Of a stretch of 5,790 nt of DNA, positions 1-5,337 are shown piece after piece. The notes under the pieces are model-generated. The model searched no databases. It saw only the letters and a list, made by a program, of their open reading frames with translations, and was not told the origin of the DNA. The DNA is from an uncultured Saprospiraceae bacterium (lineage in GTDB: Bacteria > Bacteroidota > Bacteroidia > Chitinophagales > Saprospiraceae): positions 1 to 5,790 of the forward strand of contig CALIQO010000552.1 of NCBI GenBank assembly GCA_938044055.1, read 5' to 3'. A program made the translations under genes and the position numbers. How positions within the stretch are numbered: the stretch's first letter is position 1; each line of letters starts with the position of its first letter.

Positions 1-260
1 CCCTCATCTTCATGCAACTCTTGATTAAATTCTAGGATTTCTCCACCTACTGGCATAAATAAATCTGAGGTAATCTTAACTGCTTCTACCGTTCCGAAAA
101 CTTCATCTTTAGCCAGCGTTTCTCCTACGGTATCTACTTCAACATATACAAGTTCTCCCAGTTCGCTCTGGGCAAAATCAGTAATTCCTATGGTTGCAAC
201 ACCATCTTCTACTTGCACCCACTCGTGCTCCTTGCTGTATTTTAAATTATCTGGAATCAT
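1..260 (-). CDS. gcvH: Glycine cleavage system H protein, 3' end missing
   Basis: GcvH is the small cytosolic lipoyl carrier of the glycine cleavage complex. Its lipoyl arm shuttles the aminomethyl group between the P, T and L proteins. Reading leftward from the ATG at 258-260, 86 codons are visible before the window edge, out of about 125-130 usual for the family. The start [15 protein letters not shown] is a classic GcvH opening, followed by the [17 protein letters not shown] segment. The lipoylation motif is GTVEAVK with the acceptor lysine at residue 62, followed by SDLFMP. The frame is open throughout what is visible, and only the C-terminal part is lost to the window edge. It starts 22 bp after the citrate synthase stop codon, with no terminator in between, so co-transcription is likely. 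The leader before the ATG is A-rich, with AAAGAGAA as the only weak ribosome-binding candidate. The family assignment is very secure. Confidence 0.95.
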   Translation of the reverse strand, partial: MIPDNLKYSKEHEWVQVEDGVATIGITDFAQSELGELVYVEVDTVGETLAKDEVFGTVEAVKITSDLFMPVGGEILEFNQELHEDE

Positions 261-282
261 TATTTATTTATATTTCTCTTTA

Positions 283-1593
283 TCAACTATTTTCTGCTAT
301 AAATTGCTTTACCCAATCGGTGGTAACAGACTTAGGTCTCTCGAGTGGGAATCCCATTGCCCTTGACCAGCATAGTGCTGACAATACTCCGAGCGCTCTA
401 GATACTCCGAACAATACCGTATAGAAGCTATATTCTTTTAATCCGTAATGAACCAGAATGGCCCCTGAATGTGCGTCTACATTAGGCCATGGATTTTTAA
501 CCTTGCCTAATCCTTTTAAAATATCAGGTACGACATCGAATAACTGCCATACTATATTTACAATGGGGTCATCCTTGATATTCGCTTCCGCAAATATTCT
601 CTGGGCCGTAAATCGCGGATCCGGTTGTCTCAATACAGCATGTCCATAACCTGGTATTACTTTTCCTGCATTCAGTGTGTCATGGATATATTGTTTTACC
701 TGATCATCGGTAGGCGTATCTGTTCCCAATTGTTCTACCATCTCAAAAATCCATTTAATCACTTCTTGATTAGCAAGACCATGAAGTGGGCCAGCTAGCG
801 AATTCATCCCACTTGCAAATGCAAAATAAGAATCACTCAATGTAGATCCTGTTAGATGTACCGTATGTGCAGATGCATTTCCTCCCTCATGATCAGCATG
901 TATCGTAAGATACAGACGCATTAAACTCTTAAAGTCGGGACTGTCTACACCTAGCATGTGTGCAAAATTTCCAGCCCAGTCTAAACTATGGTCTGCAGGA
1001 ATATGATCTCCGTTCTTAAACAACCTTCTATATATATATGCTGCTACAACCGGTAGACGTGCTATAAGATTCATAGCATCCTCATAAGTCGGATCCCAAT
1101 AATCATGTTTACTTATACCTTCTGCATACCTCTTAGAGAATACACTCTCACTCTGCATAGAAACTATTGCCATGCTAAACTGCGTCATGGGGTGCGTGTC
1201 TGCAGGAAGTGCTTCTAATGCTTTAAACGTATGTTCTGGCACATGAGCTCTCTTCTCCCATTCATCACTCAACCAGTTTACTTGTTCCTGGGTAGGAACT
1301 TCTCCTGTCAGCATCAACCAGAATAATCCTTCTGGAAGAGGCTCTTTTCCTCCATCTATACGAGGAAGCAATTCTCTTAATTCTGGAATAGACTTTCCTC
1401 TGAAGCGGATTCCTTCCACGGCATCCAACTGAGAAGGATCCCAGACCATCATCTTCACTCCACGTGCTCCACCGAATACTTGCCTCAGTGTAACCTCACC
1501 TACTGGCTTGTTGCCATGTTCTTTTAAAAGTGCTTTTATTTCCGTCTTTAGAGCGCTGGACTTCTCGTAAAATAATTTCTTTAATTCATCCAT
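283..1593 (-). CDS. Citrate synthase, mitochondrial (eukaryotic) type
   Basis: The enzyme condenses acetyl-CoA with oxaloacetate to citrate, the entry step of the TCA cycle. The protein has 436 residues and can be aligned by eye almost end to end with the mature pig/human mitochondrial enzyme. Shared blocks include EGIRFRGKSIPE, EEPLPEGLFWL-like (here KEPLPEGLFWL), LYLTIHADHEGGN, NSLAGPLHGLANQEV, PGYGHAVLR, NPWPNVDAHSG, YTVLFGVSRALGVL and GFPLERPKS. The catalytic triad is intact: His271, His318 and Asp373, matching pig His274, His320 and Asp375. The protein begins where the processed mitochondrial enzyme begins, with no targeting peptide, so it should be cytosolic. It differs clearly from the E. 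coli-type GltA, which has an extra N-terminal domain and NADH inhibition. The ATG at 1591-1593 is preceded by an AT-rich leader without a Shine-Dalgarno site. gcvH follows after 22 bp. I leave the symbol blank because gltA usually denotes the other type. Confidence 0.97.
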   Translation of the reverse strand: MDELKKLFYEKSSALKTEIKALLKEHGNKPVGEVTLRQVFGGARGVKMMVWDPSQLDAVEGIRFRGKSIPELRELLPRIDGGKEPLPEGLFWLMLTGEVPTQEQVNWLSDEWEKRAHVPEHTFKALEALPADTHPMTQFSMAIVSMQSESVFSKRYAEGISKHDYWDPTYEDAMNLIARLPVVAAYIYRRLFKNGDHIPADHSLDWAGNFAHMLGVDSPDFKSLMRLYLTIHADHEGGNASAHTVHLTGSTLSDSYFAFASGMNSLAGPLHGLANQEVIKWIFEMVEQLGTDTPTDDQVKQYIHDTLNAGKVIPGYGHAVLRQPDPRFTAQRIFAEANIKDDPIVNIVWQLFDVVPDILKGLGKVKNPWPNVDAHSGAILVHYGLKEYSFYTVLFGVSRALGVLSALCWSRAMGFPLERPKSVTTDWVKQFIAENS

Positions 1594-1635
1594 ATTATAA
1601 TCGGAATTTAAAATTGAGTTCTTATTCGGAATAAC

Positions 1636-1791
1636 CTATTCAATAAGCGCCCAATACAAGGTATCGAACGGGTCGCTAAAATACAATTTTTGATCTGATT
1701 CAGTTATCGAATTCGCAATTATATTTAGCCAATCGGATGAATAGAAAATATAATGCCTTTCTATCCATTTGATTTCATGCAAATTGCCCAT
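1636..1791 (-). CDS. Possible small hypothetical protein (51 aa), doubtful
   Basis: I do not recognise this product. From the ATG at 1789-1791 the frame encodes 51 residues, starting MGNLHEIKWIERHYIF and ending LYWALIE, rich in aromatic residues and acidic towards the C-terminus. There is no signal peptide and no membrane segment. The frame stays open up to a TTG at 1822-1824, directly after an in-frame TAA, but the ATG is preferred because AAGGA lies eight bases upstream of it, an unusual Shine-Dalgarno-like match for this sequence. It lies on the same strand as citrate synthase, ending 42 bp before that gene. In favour: a balanced amino-acid composition and the AAGGA. Against: short length, no known family, and a candidate citrate synthase promoter inside it. 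It may be a real small protein, a gene remnant, or chance. Confidence 0.25.
   Translation of the reverse strand: MGNLHEIKWIERHYIFYSSDWLNIIANSITESDQKLYFSDPFDTLYWALIE
1657..1686 (-). promoter_or_regulatory. Weak candidate promoter for citrate synthase-gcvH
   Basis: On the minus strand, TTG (1684-1686) is followed after 20 bases by TACCTTG (1657-1663). This resembles the Bacteroidota pattern TTG, about 19 bases, TAnnTTTG, but the -7 box is one base short. A start near 1652 would give a leader of about 60 bases. I found no better TAnnTTTG match on this strand between 1594 and 2000. The assignment is tentative. Confidence 0.25.
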
Positions 1792-1964
1792 AAGAAAGTC
1801 CTTAATGGTTTTTCTGCTATGCAATTATTGGTTAATAATACCATTAACACAATGAATGAACCCATTTACTAATTGATGAGAATGCTCTGTTTAGTTTACA
1901 ATATATTCACATATCAATATTGCTTTTTGCAAAGCATAATCTGAAAGCAAATTTTTCTTGCAAA

Positions 1965-1993
1965 TTGTTCAATGTGAGTTTTTTTTACGTTTG
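1965..1993 (+). promoter_or_regulatory. Candidate distal promoter (P1) of rpsT
   Basis: TTG at 1965-1967 is followed after 18 bases by TACGTTTG at 1986-1993, an exact match to the TAnnTTTG -7 box used by the primary sigma factor of Bacteroidota. Transcription would begin near 2000 and give rpsT a leader of roughly 165 bases. No convincing gene lies between this element and rpsT. The proximal box at 2126-2133 may be the main promoter, with this one as an additional or alternative start. Confidence 0.45.
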
Positions 1994-2125
1994 TAGTCGA
2001 TTATAGCTTGATTATTCCATGAACCCCAAAGAAATAGGTGAATGAAGAATCATACCATAGTCGGCTTTTTTTTGCCTTAAGCGAAAAAACTTTCGAAAAG
2101 AGGTGTTTTATTAGAAGGTTTTATA

Positions 2126-2133
2126 TACTTTTG
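2126..2133 (+). promoter_or_regulatory. Proximal rpsT promoter, -7 box TACTTTTG
   Basis: TACTTTTG matches the Bacteroidota -7 consensus TAnnTTTG exactly and runs into GCACTCCG, the TTTGCACTCC context I recall as common at ribosomal-protein promoters in this phylum. Transcription would begin around 2138-2140, leaving a leader of about 28 bases before the rpsT ATG. A -33 TTG at the expected distance is poor (GTGTTTTA lies there). The box also shows that the longer reading of rpsT from 2038 is not the real protein, because the promoter would lie inside it. Confidence 0.65.
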
Positions 2134-2166
2134 CACTCCGATTTAAAAATCAGTAATTGTTCCCCT

Positions 2167-2430
2167 ATGGCACAACACAAATCATCGTTAAAGAGAATAA
2201 GACAAGACGCTAAGATCCGTCTAAGGAATCGATACTACAAGAAAGCAACAAGATCTGCTATCATGAAGTTGAGAGAAATGACCGATCACGCGGAAGCACA
2301 ACAGTTTCTACCTCTTGTGATAAGCAAGATAGATAGACTAGCTAAAAGAAACACTTGGCACAAGAACAAAGCCTCTAACTTGAAGAGTAGCTTAACCACT
2401 TTTGTCAATGGTCTAGCAACAGCTAGCTAG
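2167..2430 (+). CDS. rpsT: 30S ribosomal protein S20
   Basis: S20 is a primary-binding protein of the small ribosomal subunit that contacts 16S rRNA helices. The product has 87 residues, normal for the family, and is strongly basic. It opens MAQHKSSLKRIRQDAKIRLR, the typical helix-forming, rRNA-binding N-terminus. The C-terminal part has the usual FLPLVISKIDRLAKRNTWHKNKASNLKS pattern in two pieces: a conserved KIDRLAKR and then HKNKASNLKS. I chose the ATG at 2167-2169. A GTG at 2038 would add 43 residues that are not S20-like and would enclose the proximal promoter box. There is no Shine-Dalgarno site before the ATG (TTGTTCCCCT), consistent with Bacteroidota. The gene stands alone, flanked by minus-strand genes on both sides, and ends 30 bp before a strong terminator. 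In some other bacteria S20 represses its own translation; nothing here shows that directly. Confidence 0.96.
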   Translation: MAQHKSSLKRIRQDAKIRLRNRYYKKATRSAIMKLREMTDHAEAQQFLPLVISKIDRLAKRNTWHKNKASNLKSSLTTFVNGLATAS

Positions 2431-2460
2431 TAGTAGACTAAGCATTTAAAAGATATATAC

Positions 2461-2490
2461 AGGCGTGTTGATTATTCAGCACGCCTTTTT
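2461..2490 (+). terminator. Rho-independent terminator of rpsT
   Basis: GGCGTGTTGA (2462-2471) pairs with TCAGCACGCC (2476-2485), ten pairs with one G-U, closing a four-base TTAT loop, followed by TTTTT at 2486-2490. It begins 30 bases after the rpsT stop. Read on the other strand the hairpin has no direct T-run (TGTATATATCTTTT follows), so it may act only weakly for the converging DUF1028 gene, whose stop lies 48 bp away. Confidence 0.9.
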
Positions 2491-2537
2491 CTATGTCCAT
2501 AAGTCTAGGATGCGTGTAGATAGGATTGATGGGACTG

Positions 2538-3773
2538 CTAATTACTCCTTATTTTATCTAGCAACTTCTCAGCCTCAATATTTTCGCCATCCATCTTTAA
2601 AGCAATCTCCAAGTGATCTACTGCCTTGTCCTCTTCTTTTTCATAAAAATAACTCTTTCCCAGTAGATAGTGTAGATACGAAGATTCAATATCCTCAAGA
2701 ATAAGGCCCTCTGCCAGGGTTATTACCTCGAGCTCTCTACCGTGATTACTCAAAACACTCAAGGCAGATTCCCAATCTGTTCCACTAAATGAATCTGGCT
2801 TAATAAGGGCCTTCATTTCTGGGTGATCTCGTAGCAAGTAAAAAGCAGGTAGATTTACTTTCCAGTTCGGATTTTCTTTAAGTCCTCTTTTTATCCACCC
2901 GATTGCAGAATCTTCGTTTTTCATTGCAATATGGACGCTGGCAATTTTAGAATACATTCCTGTCCAACCATCTAACATGGATTCAGCTTCAGAAAGTTTT
3001 TTTTCAGCCCTTCCTACATTGCCGATTCGATGGGCATATAAGGCTTGGTTCAGTCTTATCCTTCCATAATGGTAGTTCATCAGCGTCTGTAATTCCTTGA
3101 AAGGTTCATCCGAATTATCAACTCGCAGATCGATCTGATTGAACCACTCATTCTTAGAACCTTTTACCACAATGGCAGCAGATCGTTTTCCAGTGATTTG
3201 TCCACCGGCATGTTGTCCAGCGATTAAACTTTTTAAAAGTCGCTCAGCGAGCGTGCCTTCAGATTTTTCATATACTTCTGCCATTTCAGAAAGCACATTT
3301 TCTTCAAGTTGATTTCCCATTACGACATAGTTATTTCCCATATACTCACCTGCATATCCCTTCCAGTATTTCAGTGATTTTCCTGTAAAAGCATATACAT
3401 TACCCTCTGCGTCTATGCCGGAAACCTGTCGATAATTTACTTCATTATCTATTTCTTGACATTCTGAAATGGTCTGTTCTATAGATTTTCCTGCTTTAAG
3501 TTTTAGTAGCCCATCCATTCCATATCTAGGTTCTGTTTCAGCAATTACAGAAAATGCTCCTACCTCAGGTTCTATATATATCGTCGAATTACCGACGTAG
3601 ATGTTATCCGTCGCAACGGCAATACCCCATTCTTGTGCTCCTTCATCATAGGCAAGTATGGAAAAAGTAGCATTGATGTTTTTTTCTGTCAATAAACTAG
3701 GAAGGTTCTGCCCGAAAGTCGATTGAGTTGAGAGAAAAAAGAAAATCCATAATACGAGACGATTTATGTACAT
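2538..3773 (-). CDS. Exported DUF1028 (Ntn-hydrolase-like) protein with TPR tail
   Basis: The protein has 411 residues from the ATG at 3771-3773. Residues 1-21 are a signal peptide (MYINR, then LVLWIFFFL, then a likely cut after STFG before Gln22), so it should act in the periplasm or outside the cell. Residues about 35-225 form a DUF1028 domain. Recognisable parts are ATFSILAYDE, EWGIAVATDNIYVG, the PRYG block at 82-85, DAEGNVYAFTGKSL, VVMGNQL, LIAGQHAGGQ and the IDLRVDNSDEPFKEL end. DUF1028 belongs to the Ntn-hydrolase-like fold; its substrate is unknown to me. Residues about 240-410 are helical TPR-like repeats, the clearest being SYLHYLLGKSYFYEKEEDKA at 365-384. A GTG at 3828-3830 would add 19 residues ahead of the signal peptide and is rejected. 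No exact TAnnTTTG box precedes the start; TTACTTG at 3789-3795 is a weak candidate. An upstream terminator (3849-3885) separates it from the DUF2807 gene. Confidence 0.88.
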   Translation of the reverse strand: MYINRLVLWIFFFLSTQSTFGQNLPSLLTEKNINATFSILAYDEGAQEWGIAVATDNIYVGNSTIYIEPEVGAFSVIAETEPRYGMDGLLKLKAGKSIEQTISECQEIDNEVNYRQVSGIDAEGNVYAFTGKSLKYWKGYAGEYMGNNYVVMGNQLEENVLSEMAEVYEKSEGTLAERLLKSLIAGQHAGGQITGKRSAAIVVKGSKNEWFNQIDLRVDNSDEPFKELQTLMNYHYGRIRLNQALYAHRIGNVGRAEKKLSEAESMLDGWTGMYSKIASVHIAMKNEDSAIGWIKRGLKENPNWKVNLPAFYLLRDHPEMKALIKPDSFSGTDWESALSVLSNHGRELEVITLAEGLILEDIESSYLHYLLGKSYFYEKEEDKAVDHLEIALKMDGENIEAEKLLDKIRSN

Positions 3774-3848
3774 AGTGTATTGATAGCGCAAGTAACTTAG
3801 CGTGGTTCGAGACAGCAGCTTTACCCACACCTCTCCATGTTTAACACA

Positions 3849-3885
3849 TTAAAAAAGGGGCTAAACGCAGTCCGTTTAGCCCCTT
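3849..3885 (-). terminator. Strong intrinsic terminator of the DUF2807 gene
   Basis: AAGGGGCTAAACG (3855-3867) and CGTTTAGCCCCTT (3873-3885) form a perfect 13-pair stem around a five-base loop. On the minus strand the stem runs directly into TTTTTTAA, the U-tract of a Rho-independent terminator. It starts 13 bases after the DUF2807 stop codon. It should insulate the downstream DUF1028 gene, which then needs its own promoter in the roughly 75 bases that remain. Confidence 0.93.
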
Positions 3886-3898
3886 CAATTTCATTGAT

Positions 3899-4591
3899 CT
3901 AGTTTATAGCTTTGACGCTTCCACCAGAATACTTGCCAGCGTCTATATCTTTTTTCTTAGGATTTCCCTTATACTTAACGCTTCCACCCGAATCAGCTTC
4001 TGCTACAATGTGATCGGTTGCATGTACAGATGCACTTCCTCCAGAAGAAACATCGACATCCACTTTTCCACATACTAGTTTAGATGCAGAAAGTCTCGCA
4101 CCACTTGAAACATCTGCTTCGAGTTCACCACCTTTTCCTCTTACGCTTAAGCTGGCTCCAGAAGAAACATCAATATCTACAGAAGAAGCTTCTATTTCTA
4201 CATCACAGGATGCTCCACTAGATACATCAATATCCATGTCTTTAGCACTCAGCACATCACTGCCTTTTAGAGATGCGCCTGCATTGACATCTAAGCTTTC
4301 GATACCCGTGTAATATAGATCTATCTTAGCCTTATCATTGTTGTTGCCTCCCCAGAGACCCTTGCTCTTAAATTTAATGGTAAGAACGCCATTGACTACA
4401 TCGGTTTTCAACTTATCATAATCTCCTCGTATTATTTCTATATCAGCTTTATTACTAGAATCCTCGATTAGATTAACTTTAATATTCCCACTGACTCTTA
4501 CTTTGCTGTAATTGTCTAAGTCCCTAGTCTGGCCACTAAGAACCAGAATGGTCGAAAACAGGATAACGATTGTAGAAAATATACGATTCAT
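3899..4591 (-). CDS. Secreted DUF2807 (head GIN domain) beta-repeat protein
   Basis: The protein has 230 residues. Residues 1-20 are a signal peptide (MNRIFSTIVILFSTILVLSG, cut before Gln21). The mature part opens TRDLDNYSKVRVSGNIKVNL, the standard start of the DUF2807 / putative auto-transporter adhesin head-GIN family (PF10988). Residues 100-226 carry seven short repeats with the core NAGAS, SSGAS, SSGAS, SSGAR, SSGGS, DSGGS and YSGGS. They start at 103, 124, 143, 162, 182, 200 and 221, a period of 18-21 residues that fits one turn of a beta-helix or stacked strands. Between cores, hydrophobic and acidic residues alternate (DMDIDV, SVDIDV, KVDVDV). There is no C-terminal sorting domain or membrane anchor, so a periplasmic or outer-surface location is likely. 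Adhesion is a family label rather than something the sequence proves. The gene has its own promoter box and terminator and so is probably monocistronic. Confidence 0.9.
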   Translation of the reverse strand: MNRIFSTIVILFSTILVLSGQTRDLDNYSKVRVSGNIKVNLIEDSSNKADIEIIRGDYDKLKTDVVNGVLTIKFKSKGLWGGNNNDKAKIDLYYTGIESLDVNAGASLKGSDVLSAKDMDIDVSSGASCDVEIEASSVDIDVSSGASLSVRGKGGELEADVSSGARLSASKLVCGKVDVDVSSGGSASVHATDHIVAEADSGGSVKYKGNPKKKDIDAGKYSGGSVKAIN

Positions 4592-4718
4592 TGTTGTTGT
4601 TTTATTAGATTAATATAATGAAGTCATTTAAAAAAAATTGTTAACTCCTAAAAAGCATTTTAACATTCGTTCTAAACCACTTCAATTACTGATAAGTACG
4701 TAAAGGACGCAACTAGGG

Positions 4719-4733
4719 TTGCATCTTATGCAA
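4719..4733. repeat. Inverted repeat overlapping the DUF2807 promoter box
   Basis: TTGCAT (4719-4724) and ATGCAA (4728-4733) are perfect inverted copies around CTT. The right arm shares three bases with the -7 box at 4731-4738, and the left arm covers the expected transcription start. That is where a repressor operator would sit. No regulator gene is next to it, and a six-base arm can occur by chance. Confidence 0.4.
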
Positions 4734-4738
4734 AAATA
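4731..4738 (-). promoter_or_regulatory. Candidate promoter -7 box for the DUF2807 gene
   Basis: The minus strand reads TATTTTTG, an exact TAnnTTTG match, with transcription expected near 4725 and a leader of about 134 bases to the ATG at 4591. No TTG is seen at the matching -33 distance, so the promoter may be weak or need an activator. No closer exact match lies between 4592 and 4720. Confidence 0.45.
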
Positions 4739-4783
4739 ATTTTTTGCTCAGGGAAAGACTTAAACAGAAACATCTAAATAAAG

Positions 4784-5236
4784 TTACGGTTGTGGTTGTC
4801 TGGCTTGCCATGTAGGAGGTACAATATTGATGTGAGGCTTCAATTTATCTACTGCTCTCAGAACATCGCTGCGGCTTATCTGGCCCACTAGTTTTCCATT
4901 TTCTATCACAGGGAATCTTCTATATGGACTATGTACGAATTGATATGCTGCATCCATCATTGTACTTTCCGCACTTATCGATTTTACAGAAGTGGACATG
5001 TACTCCGCTACCCTTCCAGTTCCAGAAGGCCTCTGATTATAAACGCCGTCTACCACAGTTCTGATACAATCACGTTCTGATAGAATTCCCACCATCTCAT
5101 ATTTTTCATTGACTACAGGTGCTCCAGAAATCCTATTTTTAATAAGGACTTTCATCGCTTCGCGGATGTCCATATCTGGGTCAAATGTGATTAATTTCTT
5201 CGTCATATAATGCGTAACAGGAGTCTCATGAATCAT
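4784..5236 (-). CDS. Stand-alone CBS-pair domain protein
   Basis: The protein has 150 residues and consists almost entirely of two CBS motifs, at about 7-62 and 76-131, which together form one Bateman module. Each opens with a Y-M-T/S stretch (HYMTKKLITF; EYMSTSVKSI). Each ends in the nucleotide-ribose motif: GILSERD with Ser53 and Asp56, and GQISRSD with Ser121 and Asp124. Such modules usually bind AMP, ATP or related adenosyl ligands and sense energy state. No catalytic or DNA-binding domain is fused, so it probably acts on a partner protein that cannot be named from here. The tail (HINIVPPTWQARQPQP) is proline-rich and likely flexible. There is no signal peptide, so it is cytosolic. The ATG at 5234-5236 is used; Met11 is possible but would cut into the first CBS motif. 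It starts 101 bp after the esterase stop, and I see no clear terminator behind it. Confidence 0.92.
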   Translation of the reverse strand: MIHETPVTHYMTKKLITFDPDMDIREAMKVLIKNRISGAPVVNEKYEMVGILSERDCIRTVVDGVYNQRPSGTGRVAEYMSTSVKSISAESTMMDAAYQFVHSPYRRFPVIENGKLVGQISRSDVLRAVDKLKPHINIVPPTWQARQPQP

Positions 5237-5279
5237 AATAAGGATCGTTAAAAGGTTATGAATACAACTTCACTCTACT

Positions 5280-5311
5280 TTAAATTACTGATTTATTATG
5301 ACTTATGCAAA
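5280..5311 (-). promoter_or_regulatory. Tentative promoter for the CBS-domain gene
   Basis: On the minus strand TTTG (5308-5311) is followed after 20 bases by TAATTTAA (5280-5287). The -33 box is exact and the -7 box matches TAnnTT but lacks the final TG. Transcription near 5275 would leave a leader of about 38 bases. The element sits in the 101-base gap after the esterase gene, which fits separate expression of the CBS protein. Confidence 0.3.
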
Positions 5312-5336
5312 AACCAATTGATCTCAACTGGATCAA
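5309..5336 (-). terminator. Weak possible terminator after the esterase gene
   Basis: TTGATC (5318-5323) and GATCAA (5331-5336) form a six-pair stem around a seven-base loop, one base after the esterase stop codon. On the minus strand the stem is followed by TTGG and then TTTTT. The stem is short and only two of six pairs are G-C, and the T-run is offset by four bases, so efficiency would be low. Confidence 0.3.
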
Positions 5337-5337
5337 G

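Larger units (their letters stand above)
1594..2166. other. AT-rich spacer between divergent citrate synthase and rpsT
   Basis: This 573-base stretch holds no securely supported gene. It separates the leftward citrate synthase-gcvH unit from rightward rpsT. Within it I see a doubtful 51-codon minus-strand ORF (1636-1791), a possible minus-strand promoter (1657-1686), and two plus-strand TAnnTTTG promoter boxes (1986-1993 and 2126-2133). There are also two short perfect inverted repeats. GTTAAT/ATTAAC lies at 1831-1836 and 1843-1848. TGCTTT/AAAGCA lies at 1921-1926 and 1931-1936. GCAAATT occurs twice nearby (1947-1953 and 1960-1966). None of the repeats has a U-tract, so they are not obvious terminators; they could be operators or chance in AT-rich DNA. 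Confidence 0.6.

Noticed and set aside
194..649. Plus-strand open frames of 76 and 63 codons opposite gcvH and citrate synthase
   Set aside because: They lie antisense to clearly conserved coding sequence and encode no recognisable domain.
283..1593. Eukaryotic contamination as the source of the mitochondrial-type citrate synthase
   Set aside because: The gene has no introns or targeting peptide and is packed within 22 bp of a bacterial gcvH, next to rpsT with a bacterial promoter and terminator.
2019..2045. Eight-codon ORF (MNPKEIGE) in the possible long rpsT leader
   Set aside because: It is too short to support, has no ribosome-binding site, and no attenuator-like hairpin follows it convincingly.
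2063..2076. GGC-T8-GCC hairpin in the rpsT leader
   Set aside because: A three-pair stem around an eight-T loop is too weak to be a terminator or a stable RNA element.
2038..2166. GTG start that would lengthen S20 by 43 residues
   Set aside because: The extension is not S20-like, it encloses an exact TAnnTTTG promoter box, and the ATG at 2167 gives the normal family length and N-terminus.
2465..2704. Plus-strand open frame of 79 codons after rpsT
   Set aside because: It begins inside the rpsT terminator stem and runs antisense through the TPR part of the DUF1028 gene.
3774..3830. GTG start that would add 19 residues to the DUF1028 protein
   Set aside because: It would place extra residues before a well-formed signal peptide that begins at the ATG at 3771-3773.
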